A stretch of DNA of 64,000 bases, from contig JANCIK010000012.1 of assembly GCA_028532985.1 (NCBI GenBank), forward strand, positions 1,550,001 through 1,614,000, written 5' to 3'. A program made the translations under genes and the position numbers. Below, piece by piece: positions 12,012 to 22,461 of this stretch. Source of the stretch: Stropharia rugosoannulata. Its lineage: Eukaryota; Basidiomycota; Agaricomycetes; Agaricales; Strophariaceae. The notes beneath the pieces are model-generated. The model ran no database searches and had not been told where the DNA came from. It was given only the letters and a program-made list of their open reading frames with translations. Position 1 is the first letter of the stretch, and every line of letters starts with the position of its first letter.

Positions 12012-13307
12012 TGATGAATAAATCTGTGGTAAAAGTTAGCAAAGCCCAGAAATTGCTGAACATCTTTTTTGTTTTGGGGGCGGGGCCAGGAAGAGACAGC
12101 CTTGAGTTTCTTCATATCCATTCGCAGTTGTCCAAACAAGACAATGAAACTGAGGTACTAGACGTCCGATGCTTCAAAGACACATTTCTCGGGTTTTAAA
12201 CAGAGGTGATTGTCCTTTAAGATCTGGAGGACTTGTTTAGTTAAGATGCAATGAGTAGTCAGGTCATTTGTGAAGATTAGAATGTCATCCATATAGATGA
12301 TAACATGGCCTGTCAGGATGAGCTTGCAGAACAAGTCATTCATCATGTTCTGAAATGTTGCGGGCGAGTTCGTCAGGCCAAAGAACATGACAAGAGGTTC
12401 GAAAAGACCACGATTAGTTATGAAGGCAGCTTTGTGTTCGTCACCTTGTTTCATACGGACATTATTGTAGCCCCAACGGATGTCAAGTTTCGTGAAGTAG
12501 TGTGTGTCTTTGAGCTTGTCCATTAGGTCTGAGATGAGTGGGAGTGGGTAACGATTTCGTATGGTCATGTCATTGAGTCTGGAGTAGTCTTGAACAGGGC
12601 GAAGAGTGCTGTCTTTCTTCTTAACAAAAAAGAAAGGAGATGCGATGTGAGATTTTGAGGGACGGATGCAGCTGGATGCAAGATGTTCTGCCAGGAATTT
12701 ATCGAGCTCTAGTTGTTCAGATTTTGATAGGGGGTATACCTTACTGGAGATGGGCTTAGCATCTGGTTTGAGCTCGATGGCGTGGTCCCATGCGCAGTGT
12801 GGCGGCAGTTGGTCGAACTCAGACTCAGAGAAAACAGGGGCAAATTCCTTTAAGTAGCAGTCGAGTGGTGATGCGGACTCTTTTGTTTTCCGTAAGAAGT
12901 TGGTGACAGCTGGAGGGGTAGAGCTAGATATATTTGGGGCAATGATATTGACGCAGAGGAAAGCATTGTCATCTGGTTGAAGTTCCGTGGTGACAATGTC
13001 ACGCCATTGAGTATCGATATCATCATCCTCGAATATGGAGGGTTCATGGTGGGCATCATGTAGTGCACGAATATTGTCATGGTCGGGCCCAGCAAAGGTA
13101 GAGGACATAGGGGTTGAAGGAGTAGTCCATGGGGTTGAGAGTGGGTCGGAGTTGATGAGACATGACAGTGGGCAGCAGGCAAAGCAAAGGCGGCCAGAGG
13201 GCCAGTCGACAAGTGGATTGTGGTGGCATAGCCAGGCGAGGCCGAGGATAACTTTGGAAGAGCCGATGTTTGTCAGGCAGAATGTAATCAACCATGGTGG
13301 TTACTTT
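12012..13307 (-). pseudogene. Chromovirus protease end and reverse transcriptase
   Basis: Reading from 13307 to 12012: the last part of the protease (TNIGSSKVILGLAWL and HNPLVDW), a linker, then reverse transcriptase with AWDHAIELKPDAKP, the palm segment FTKLDIRWGYNNVRM and the catalytic box IIYMDDILIFT. The frame is open for about 377 codons to a TAG at 12158. Recognisable coding sequence then continues (reading SSWPRPQNKKDVQQFLGFAN) up to the CATCAGG element. The protease frame is broken at its 5' side by the foldback insertion near 13308. Usual Ty3 order; not functional as read. Confidence 0.85.
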
Positions 13308-16122
13308 TAAACATGAAACAATGGTAGTTGCCCAGGTATATTCAAATATCCACAGCAGCAGTTGCCCAAGGCCTGGGGCAGTTTCCCAACAAGAATTCTT
13401 GAAGACTAAAGCATACACACAATGGGTAATTGGCGCAAGGCATCTCTGCCATCAGCTGGCATCTATGGCATCTCAGCTGAGTTTGAAATTTTGAGAGGGC
13501 AGTCATGGCCGAAGTTTTGACCTAAAAATAGAACAAGGTCAAAAATGCTTGTGCTTACCATTACCTACACAGCCACATGTCTAAAAATGAAATTTTGTGA
13601 TAAGATAGAGGCAGATTAGGGCGTCCTAAATATACCATTATCATCCTTATCAGGCAAGATTTGATGGAGAAATAATCAAAATGATCCTGCCAAATACAGG
13701 TAAATATTCCTCTTGATGCAGATAGATTAGCCTTTATCTTGGTCATTTCTGGGCCGATAAGCATGATTTTGGATGATATGGACTCCAAAAAATGAATAGA
13801 ATAAGGCTGGCTGACATTTCAAAAGGTGTGACATTTTTACTGGTACCAAAATGCATAAAAACAGTAATTTTATCGAAATCTGGGTTTATTCAGTTGTTGA
13901 TAAAACATCTAGGCCTCACAAAATGTTGAAACAATGTGGAATATCTTTTGATAATGTATGAGAGGTAGCCTGTAAATTTTCAGCCCAAAACACGCAGAAT
14001 AGCACATGTGGCACCAAAAACACTATTGATGTGGAGGAGAACATAGGTGATGATGCCATTCTGACCTCAAAACTGGACCAAATCTGACGTTTAAGCACTT
14101 TATAGGTAGATATTAGCTGGGATTATTAGTTTACCAAGTATGGTTTGATTCTGTTGAGTTCTGATAGCTGTATAGCAGGTGCGCTTAAAATGCGCGTTTT
14201 TACCGTATTTTGCGTGCGGTTTTATTAATACGAAGCGCGTAGAGAATATAAAGACACGCCTAGGTTGCGTTTATGAGCGCGCACAAGCTCCAAGAAACAG
14301 CTAAGGAATCTGTTCAGTATTACCTGAGATAAACTTCAAAAACTCCGAGGTAATCACTCCTATGGTAAATCACCATACTAGATACCACCCATCTTCTATA
14401 TCACTATTATATCTATGAACAAGTATTGTCAGAGGAGTAATATATGATAGTTAATGATGGGGAAAGTATATTCCAGGTGTCAGGTCAAGGGTTATGTGGA
14501 TCAGTGGTGTTGGTTGCAAGTAGACAGATACCTGCATATGTGCATGCCCCCTCCCACTAGCATCTACCAATCTGGTACTTGGTGGAGTAAGTATGAAGAC
14601 TGTGAACAGTCTTAGAACATGCCAGAATAATGAGACAATCACATTCCTGTATTCATATTCTGGGTATTGTGGGTGGCTTATGCTAGTTGCATATGAGGTA
14701 GTATTTGCATGTGCTGTATTATCATATACTAATATGCACCTAGTACCTGATGCTTAGCAGTAATCATTATGGCTACATATGGGCTTAGAGTATGTCAAAT
14801 AACTTACTAAGGACTGATTCTGGGTCTTGAACATGTGTTGGTATAGTGTATAATTGATGCTAGCAAAATACTTGTACCTATGCTTCTACATATACTCATG
14901 CCACCACTATCATTGTTCCACATAACCTATAACCTGGAAACTGGAATATACTTTCCCCATCATTAACTATCATATATTACTCCTCTGACAATACTTGTTC
15001 ATAGATATAATAGTGATATAGAAGATGGGTGGTATCTAGTATGGTGATTTACCATAGGAGTGATTACCTCGGAGTTTTTGAAGTTTATCTCAGGTAATAC
15101 TGAACAGATTCCTTAGCTGTTTCTTGGAGCTTGTGCGCGCTCATAAACGCAACCTAGGCGTGTCTTTATATTCTCTACGCGCTTCGTATTAATAAAACCG
15201 CACGCAAAATACGGTAAAAACGCGCATTTTAAGCGCACCTGCTATACAGCTATCAGAACTCAACAGAATCAAACCATACTTGGTAAACTAATAATCCCAG
15301 CTAATATCTACCTATAAAGTGCTTAAACGTCAGATTTGGTCCAGTTTTGAGGTCAGAATGGCATCATCACCTATGTTCTCCTCCACATCAATAGTGTTTT
15401 TGGTGCCACATGTGCTATTCTGCGTGTTTTGGGCTGAAAATTTACAGGCTACCTCTCATACATTATCAAAAGATATTCCACATTGTTTCAACATTTTGTG
15501 AGGCCTAGATGTTTTATCAACAACTGAATAAACCCAGATTTCGATAAAATTACTGTTTTTATGCATTTTGGTACCAGTAAAAATGTCACACCTTTTGAAA
15601 TGTCAGCCAGCCTTATTCTATTCATTTTTTGGAGTCCATATCATCCAAAATCATGCTTATCGGCCCAGAAATGACCAAGATAAAGGCTAATCTATCTGCA
15701 TCAAGAGGAATATTTACCTGTATTTGGCAGGATCATTTTGATTATTTCTCCATCAAATCTTGCCTGATAAGGATGATAATGGTATATTTAGGACGCCCTA
15801 ATCTGCCTCTATCTTATCACAAAATTTCATTTTTAGACATGTGGCTGTGTAGGTAATGGTAAGCACAAGCATTTTTGACCTTGTTCTATTTTTAGGTCAA
15901 AACTTCGGCCATGACTGCCCTCTCAAAATTTCAAACTCAGCTGAGATGCCATAGATGCCAGCTGATGGCAGAGATGCCTTGCGCCAATGAAGCATTTGCA
16001 TACATTCGTATGCTGTGCAGAAAGGCCAAGGGGCAGTTGCCCAAGGCCTTGGGCAACTGCCCCTGTGGATATTTGAATATGTCTGGGCAACTACCATATT
16101 GTCATATATAAAAGGGACAGCT
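13308..16122. mobile_element. Foldback element with about 1.05 kb inverted arms
   Basis: Positions x and 29417-x are complementary over about 13429-14476 and 14941-15988 with no indel that I can see. The open frames at 13561-13788 (minus) and 15629-15856 (plus) encode the same peptide, as do 13916-14098 and 15319-15501. The spacer 14477-14940 is unique. Outside the near-perfect arms, about 120 bases on each side (13308-13428 and 15989-16122) are also inverted copies but clearly diverged (GGATATTTGAATAT, then CTGGGCAACTACCAT). A perfect 34 bp palindrome lies at 16030-16063. It splits the chromovirus protease. No transposase or target duplication found, so the exact ends are uncertain. Confidence 0.8.
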
Positions 16123-17938
16123 ACTGGTGATGTAATATCTTCAACGTGGTCGTCTATTTTTAGAGTTAGTGAGCAAACATGTGTAATGGCACCTGAAGTA
16201 TTCAAAGTGTTGTCTGCATTGTAGACGCCAATGGGGAAAGGGAGAGGGGTCAGAGGAAAATTATGTTTCTTAGCGAAGTCAGTATGCATGTAGGCTTTAC
16301 ATGAAGCGCCGCAATTGAGAAGGGCAGCATTGACAGGAACAGAAACGGACCTGTCACGAGGGGACACGGAAGCAGTGATGACCACTGACTTGTCTTGAAT
16401 GAATCCAGCACAACTGATATGATTGATTTGGTCACGGTCCTGCTTGAGTTGTAGGAGTACTTGGAGGGCCTCGGGTTTATCTAAAAATAAAAGGGTTTTA
16501 ATGAGATAAGGGGTGACTTCTAGCATTCTCGACCTATTGACCCAGTTCAAGAGTAGCTTTGTGACCTTATTAGTATCCGGGTAAGCAGAGCAGATGGTCT
16601 CTAAAAACTTGGTGGCAAAGCTGGGTGAGGACCCATGTCCAGGATATTTGGGGTGGGTGTATGGGGCAAGGTCAGGCATCACCGGTAATGAGAAGTAGTT
16701 GTTAGTGTTAGTGATTGGCATGAGAAGTTCGTTATTGGGCAACAGGTGTAGAGGGCGATTAAGCCATGATTTGAAGTCTGGAATTTCGATGCAAGATGAG
16801 CATTGTGGCTTGACAGCAGTTTTATTGGACAAAGATGTTGTATTAGTTATTGAAGGAACAACATATCTATCTACAGGCGGCAAGGATGCTGGATTCACTC
16901 ATTGCTGTGTACAAAAAACGGCTCGAGGTAAGACTGCAGGCAGTCAATCACGTTGGCATCATCGTTGCAGTCTGCAGAATCAGCACAGTCCTCGGTGTCA
17001 ATGACCTTACAGACAAGCTCAAAGGATTCTTGAAGGTTGTCAACGTGATCAATCATCTTCTTGACGCAGTCACTGATTTTGCAAGGTTCAGGGCAGAAGC
17101 AGGAGATGTGTCTGGTCTTGCTGCATGCATAGCACAGTTTACCGGAGGAGTCTTTGACCGTGGGATTGGGGGGAGGGGCAGTACACTTATCTGAGGTAGG
17201 GACAGTAGTTGCCATGGTTTGTGCAGGAGTAGTAGTTTGTTGGGGCATGCATGTGAAGGAGCATTGACAGCAGAAGAAAGGCTTGTTATATTGACATGCA
17301 GGTACTGGTTGGGTTGTATGTCTGATGCTATCAATGTTGCATGAGTTAGCTTCACGTTGGCAGATGTCGTTGTCAGACTGTAAGATAAGGGCTTTCCAGC
17401 CAGCGAGTGTAGTCGGCGCAGGGACATCCTTGCAGCACTCAGCTAGGAGCTGGTCAGTCAGTGCTTGCTGAAGGAAAAGCAGAGATGTGTCGTCACCAAA
17501 CTGGGATTTGTGCGCTAGGTGGTCGCAATGCTGGCCACAAGACAGGTGAGTTCTTCAGTGAGGAAGGTAAGGCGGGCCTCGACAAAGGGGCGGGCTAAAA
17601 TGAGCTGGTCAAATGTTGGGTTGAAGCATAATAGCACAGGGCCGACGTCGGGGATGTCGGCAGAATCCATGTACTGAGAACAGAGATCTGCAATGCAAGC
17701 AATAAGGGCGATCTTAGTAGATTTTAGGCATGATGCGGTGGCGTCACCATATGTGGTGAGAGTAGGACCGAGAGTATGGTGAGGGATGGGTGGTTCAGGA
17801 GGAGGGGGCGAAACGGGGGCAGGAGAGACAGAATGAGCAAGTAGGGGGGGAAGGACAGGTGGGTTTTCGGGTTGGGAAGATTCAGAGGAGGCCAGGGTGG
17901 CAGCAGGGGGTTTTGCAGGTTGAGTACCTTTGACCTAC
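16123..17938 (-). pseudogene. Chromovirus gag and protease, 5' part
   Basis: Reading from 17938. Early gag is Pro-rich and broken by stops and frame changes. A CCHC zinc knuckle occurs at about 17108-17155 (CYACSKTRHISCFC). The frame then shifts to a 333-codon stretch (16898 downward) ending in the protease, whose active-site segment reads LLNCGASCKAYM. The family has Asp where Asn stands here, consistent with one G-to-A change, so the protease would be inactive. Near 16122 the frame runs into the foldback element and reads unrelated residues. Immediately inside the 5' LTR I see no TGG-type primer site; the sequence begins GTAGGTCAAAGG. Confidence 0.75.
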
Positions 17939-18155
17939 TGTCAGGAGTGGATCCCGACAAGGCAAGGACACGGAGAAGATGTGGAGACAACGGGGGGATC
18001 TATTGACAGGGGGGACTGGCAAGGTCAAAGGTGGAGTACATCGGAGTAGCTACAGCTATATGTACTCTACACTGTGCCAAGAGGAAGCAGAACCAAACAA
18101 GCCCAATAAGGAGAGGGCATGTCTAGAAAGGGAAATGGCAGGGGTGCTTGTAACA
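17939..18155 (-). repeat. Chromovirus 5' LTR
   Basis: 217 bp partner of 8779-8995, with the same ends (TGTCAGG and GTAACA on the plus strand). Followed by ATCGG, which matches the ATTGG on the other side at four of five bases. Confidence 0.9.
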
Positions 18156-18800
18156 ATCGGCTTCTGGCACCTGCAGACCAACCAAGCTGAACAAGCTTCC
18201 CAGGATCTTTGTTCTATAAGAAATATTAGTATAAGTTACAAAGACAGTACCCTAAGATTTCAGTGAATGTTAGTCTGAAACTCAGCAGTATCCTTTGCCC
18301 ATTTGAGAGCACCCTTATGCTTGCAAAAGCCACAAATAACAACCCCAACAATTTCGTCAGTTTCAGAGTCTTCGAGAATCACATTCTCATTGGGACCAAT
18401 GTCCAAAGAAAGTCTAGAAGGATTGAGCAGATGTAATGGCTTTCAAGGAATCCTAGCATCGGCCTGTTTGCCTACTGTAAAATGGTCCCTCCATTTGTCC
18501 ATGATTTCCTGATTCTCGGTGATGATATGCATAGGGGGGGGGGGGGGGGTAGTAGTTGCTTTCAGCCAGTTTCTGAACCTTTACCCTCTTGATGCCTTTA
18601 AGAAACTTGTCCCGATCCTTGTTAGTCCAGTTAAGTCTAGTTGCTTTGGTAAAGTTGGATTTTCTCTTTTTATACAATGTCTCTGCCGGCCAAAAATAGT
18701 TAAAATGCATTGTGATCTGTTGCCGTACAGTATGCCGAGTTAATGGCAAGCTAGTGTAATTAAACATTGTACCAAAAATAATAAACATTGCCACTAAAAT
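18156..18800 (-). pseudogene. TET/JBP-like dioxygenase, 5' half
   Basis: Reading from about 18800. A basic N-terminal part ends with LAESNYYPPPPPYAYHHRES, where a run of about 16 G on the plus strand (from 18535) encodes the prolines. After a frame change comes PSRLSLDIGPNENVILEDSE and EIVGVVICGFCKHKG, typical of the N-terminal side of fungal TET/JBP proteins. A probable intron at about 18188-18255 leads to DPGKLVQLGWSAGAR, at which point the chromovirus cuts in. The frame resumes at 8778 with EFGWVRNIVASKKK. A stop near 18445 and the frame change show decay in addition to the insertion. Confidence 0.6.
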
Positions 18801-18812
18801 GGCTCTACTGTT

Positions 18813-19225
18813 TCAACATGCCGAAGTCAGTTGCCAATGGGCCGAGCATTGCCGAGCCTGCAGTGCTGCAGTGGCCCAGGTATCCTCGATGTCCTTGACA
18901 GTTCGGAATGATACCTTGGATTTCTTGGGGTCCTGTGCCTCTAGAATAATGTTGAGGATCCTTTGCATCTCGGTTTTGCTCAAAGATAGGTCATGGGCCA
19001 ACTCGGCGACCTCAAAGTCTAGATGCGAAGAAAAGGGATCCAGAATTTTCTCAAGAGGGGGGGGATCCAATGGTGCTGCCACTAAGCATTTAGATAAGTC
19101 AGCTAATCAATAAATATGCAATGGGTCCTGGCATACCTGCTGGCTTGACACTTGGTGGAGGTAAATTTTCCCATGGCTTTATGCTCCGTGGCAGGATTGA
19201 TCCAGGAGGCCGATGTGATGCTATA
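18813..19225 (-). pseudogene. Plavaka (CACTA) transposase-gene N-terminal fragment
   Basis: Two exons on the minus strand: about 19225-19138 (reading PPGSILPRSIKPWENLPPPS) and 19082-18813, joined over a GT-AG intron at about 19083-19137. The second exon contains LDPFSSHLDFEVAELAHDLS and then KTEMQRILNIILEA, which matches the conserved N-terminal region of Plavaka-type transposon proteins as I remember it. The rest of that protein is not found downstream on this strand; the TET/JBP-like gene comes next. The assignment is from pattern memory, so moderate confidence. Confidence 0.45.
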
Positions 19226-19247
19226 GAATGCTATTACATAAATAGCA

Positions 19248-19970
19248 ATGCATAAATGGCATGCAGTATGTACTCACCCTTCTTTTGCCGCGATTATTCC
19301 AACTCAAGCTACCCAGGCAATTACAGCACTTCTAGACTTTATCTATATTGCCCAATATCCCACCCATGATACAACTACTTTAGAGTATTTGACTAATGCT
19401 CTGAAGCAGTTTCACCAACACAAAGCATACTTTCTCAATGTTGGTGTATGAGACAACTTCAATATCCCCAAGTTTCACTCTTTGCTGCATTATGTTGATT
19501 CTATCAAGCTCTTTGGGACAACAGACAACTATAACACTGAGATGTTTGAATGGCTACACATCGACTTTGCAAAGGATGGTTGGAGAGCAAGTAATCAATG
19601 GGATGAGTTTCCTCAAATGGTTACTTGGCTTTCACGACAGGAAAAAGTTACTGGCTTTCAAGCAAATCTACAAATAAATACACCATTAAATAAACCACCA
19701 AAATCAGTCAAATCCCTTGCAAAATATCCCAATTATCCTAAAAGAATGCTTTCTCTAATCCAGAAAAAGCATAATGCTTGTGGCTTTATTCACTCACTGA
19801 AGGTCTTTATTAATGGTCTCCAGTCCCAGCCTTTATTGCAACAAGCTTTAGCTGAGGCTACTTTACCCTTTACACGAGTTGATGTCTACAACATACTTTG
19901 CTTTAGTCCTACCAGTCTTGATGACGATAATATAGGAGAAATATACTTGATAGATGCACATCCTTTTTAA
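19248..19970 (+). pseudogene. Plavaka (CACTA) transposase, C-terminal part
   Basis: Two overlapping plus-strand frames (19248-19451 and 19482-19970) carry adjoining parts of one conserved region: ALLDFIYIAQYPTHDTTTLE, then FNIPKFHSLLHYVDSIKLFG, TTDNYNTEMFEWLHIDFAKD and DEFPQMVTWLSRQEK. This block is highly characteristic of the C-terminal region of Plavaka transposases of agaricomycetes. The break between the frames (around 19450) is a stop or frame shift, so the copy is dead. It points away from the N-terminal fragment at 18813-19225, so the two do not form one gene in this orientation. Confidence 0.7.
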
Positions 19971-20200
19971 TTAATAACTGGTCTAGTAAATATGCATACC
20001 AAACTATATGGTAGAGCTGTACTTGGTAGTGGCTATCTTTTTATATTATATAAGCCATTCCAGCTTAGTCAGACCAGAAATAGTTGCTCGTATCGTGTCT
20101 TTCCCTTCGTAAAATATACACCTGGCAATTACTTCCTGCTTATAAGCATTCATTTTTGCAAGCTTACTTATACTACTTTCTATTTGTTTTCTATCCCTAT

Positions 20201-20817
20201 GGCCAACACCAGAAGCAGTACCTCCCAAGCAAAGTCTGGTTCCAGCAAGTCAGCAGCATCGAAAAGGAAGCCAGAAGCTTCTAACAAGGGAAAGAATTTA
20301 ACTATAAATGATATATCTCAGGACATGATACAACAGATACTCAAGCAGCATGCAAGTACTTCAAAGCAAGCTGAGGCTGAGAAAGAAGAAGGTATGTATT
20401 TGTCTCCTTGCTAAAACGATACTGATGGGTTTGGCTAGAGATTACTGCTTGCAACAAAAGACTTATGGGTGAGGAAAACGAGAATGAAAAAGACTCTAAT
20501 GGTAATGAAGAAGACAGCAATAGAGCAGCTAAACGACCAAGAGTTGACAATCTCAACAGGGAAGAACTCGACATAGGCAATCAGGTTTTTGGCAAAGCAA
20601 CAAATACTAACAGGCACGATGGGGATACTACTGACAATAGTTTGGAAGATGGGGAAAATGAAGGCAATGAAGAGGATCATGACAATGGGGTTAATGATAT
20701 TCCTATGGCCGGAAATGAGGTATGTTCTCTACTAGTACTATCGGTATATGCTATACTTATTCTTCTTATCATATATAGATTATTATTTTATTGGATTTCA
20801 AGCATAAAGTAAGCACT
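20201..20817 (+). CDS. Hypothetical acidic/basic nuclear-type protein, multi-exon
   Basis: I do not recognise the product. Exon 1 starts at about 20201 with MANTRSSTSQAKSGSS and is Lys/Ser-rich, ending at a GTATGT donor near 20391. After an intron of about 60 bases an exon begins around 20465 with many Glu, Asp and Asn (MGEENENEKDSNGNEEDSN) and a basic patch AAKRPRV that could be a nuclear localisation signal. It ends at a GTATGT donor near 20719. A short exon may follow before 20817. The next recognisable coding sequence on this strand begins at 21477, after a transposon-like AT-rich stretch, so the two may once have been one gene. Confidence 0.4.
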
Positions 20818-20869
20818 TTGTAGCTATTCAATATAGAACTAATCTTGAATAATATTCTATAGTCATTGA

Positions 20870-21476
20870 AAGTCTCATAAGATCTCTAAATAGTTTTCTA
20901 AGGTTGCTAATGTGCTATAGAGAAGTGTTTTGAAGATACTATGAGATATCACAAGAGTCTTCTTTTGTACTCTTTTAGGTCTTTCTAAAGCTCTAAAAAT
21001 GTTTATATTTTTTTTAAAAAGACATTATGTTGTGCCTTTATATCTTTAAGTGGGTTTATTTGTTTCTCTTAGTGTCTACAAAAGCTATTAATATGCTATA
21101 TAAAGACCTTGTTTGAATCTTTTAGGATCTTTAAATATGCCTGATAATGTATTAATGTGGTTTTTTTATATCTTTTAAATGTTTAGCCAGGTCTTTTATT
21201 ATACTTTATTTGAAGCACTTGATGTCTTTTGATTGCTTCAAGAGCACTTAAAATTACTCTTTTTTGCTTTTTTTTAAGAACTGTGATGTCTTAAAGTACA
21301 CTTTTTATTGTCTTTTATTGCTTTATAATGTCTTTTTAATGTCTTTTTAACTTTTATACCTGGAGACTTTGCTTTTTAAGTCTCCTAGAGACCCAGGTCT
21401 CCTGGGGTCTTTTTAAGTTTTTTAAGTCTTTTTGAAAAATTAAAAGACTTTTTTCAAAAAAGTGTTTTTCCTGATG
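20870..21476. mobile_element. CATCAGG-family right end (truncated or end of a larger element)
   Basis: AT-rich, with many GTCTTTT, AAGACATT and GTCTCCTAGAGACC words, ending AGTGTTTTTCCTGATG at 21476. The last 120 bases closely match the right end of copy 2 (23390-23514). I find no left end nearby. It may be an old fragment, or the right end of a large element whose left end is at 5852. Confidence 0.6.
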
Positions 21477-22461
21477 CCCAAACTGGCTGAGAAAACGATG
21501 TAAACATGTCGTGCCTCCTCCCCACCTTCTGTACCCTTTAGTTACTGATGTGTTTCAGACATATGGACCCCTTCAAGATCCTGATACTAAGAAGCCATTA
21601 TTTTCTCCCGGTGCCTGGAAAGCTGCGAGAAATGTTTGAGATCTAATCAAGAATGGCTTCTTGTCAGATCCCCCGGGTGTTGCACTTTATACTGCTCTAT
21701 CCCCTGATGCTAAAGCGCCTGGATTGATTCTCTATCGATGCTTGCATGGGACAAATACAACAGAGGGAGGTGTTCACATGCACATTCGTGCATGCCTTCC
21801 CAAGTTTGGCACATCTGTGCAACATATTCAAGCATGTCTTTTGGACTATGTCTTACATCACAACCTGCTTGTAAGTTTCATAACCTTTATATCTACATGA
21901 TTTATGCTAATTAACAATGACAACAGACCGGTACCTACAACAGAACTGGGCAACACTACAGGGGGCACTTCTCAATCTGGTTAATAAATCATATTCAAGA
22001 TCTACAAGTCACTCTTCAAGACAGCATGCTAAACCAAGTCCAGATTTCTGGATGGGTTAATGGCAACCTGTATGTACCCACAAAAGAGGTGCTGGGAATC
22101 CTTTCCATTCCTGCTAATATTCGTAACATGGCAGGGATGTTACCATATGTTGCAGAGTTCAATCAAAAGCAGCAGCATGCATTTCTCACAAAAATGCAAG
22201 GAACATGAAAACCTGTTCTGCCTGTTCACACGGCTGCTGAGAAGCAGCTATTCCGCCAGTTGATGGATACTAATGATTCTTTTAGTCCAAGGAGTGGAGA
22301 GCCTCAATGGAGTGAGGCAGTCAAGGTATGGAATTCCAAAGCAGAAAGACTTGATGATATCTACTATAAGGTAATGTCATCTCTGTTATGTGTACAATTG
22401 CTACTCTTACTCAATATTTTGATAGCTTACAGAGCAGCTAAAGTCATATTATGCCAAGTGC
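21477..22461 (+). pseudogene. Uncharacterised basidiomycete repeat-associated protein
   Basis: Plus-strand coding pieces read VTDVFQTYGPLQDPDTKKPL, SDPPGVALYTALSPDAKAPG, LYRCLHGTNTTEGGVHMHIR and, after an intron at about 21871-21926, TGTYNRTGQHYRGHFSIWLI, then GWVNGNLYVPTKEVLGIL and WSEAVKVWNSKAERLDDIYY. I recognise this block as one that recurs in agaricomycete repeat-associated proteins, but I cannot assign a function. There is an in-frame TGA near 21638 and another near 22206, so it is degenerate. The last exon (LTEQLKSYYAK) runs straight into CATCAGG copy 2. Confidence 0.5.

Larger units (their letters stand above)
8779..18155 (-). mobile_element. Ty3 (Gypsy) chromovirus inserted in the TET/JBP gene
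   Basis: A complete-length LTR retrotransposon with 217 bp LTRs at 8779-8995 and 17939-18155. The LTRs are nearly identical and begin TG and end CA. It is flanked by ATTGG (8774-8778) and ATCGG (18156-18160), a probable 5 bp target duplication with one transition. On the minus strand the order is gag with a zinc knuckle, protease, reverse transcriptase, RNase H, integrase and a C-terminal chromodomain-like segment. A purine-rich tract (AGGAAGGGGG) abuts the 3' LTR. Removing it rejoins the interrupted dioxygenase frame. The coding part is full of stops and of Arg-to-Cys/His changes. It hosts two younger insertions, a CATCAGG element and a foldback. Confidence 0.9.

Noticed and set aside
13561..13788. 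A conserved 75-residue protein encoded twice by the foldback arms
   Set aside because: The identity of the two frames follows from the inverted DNA repeat itself; there is no independent sign of coding.
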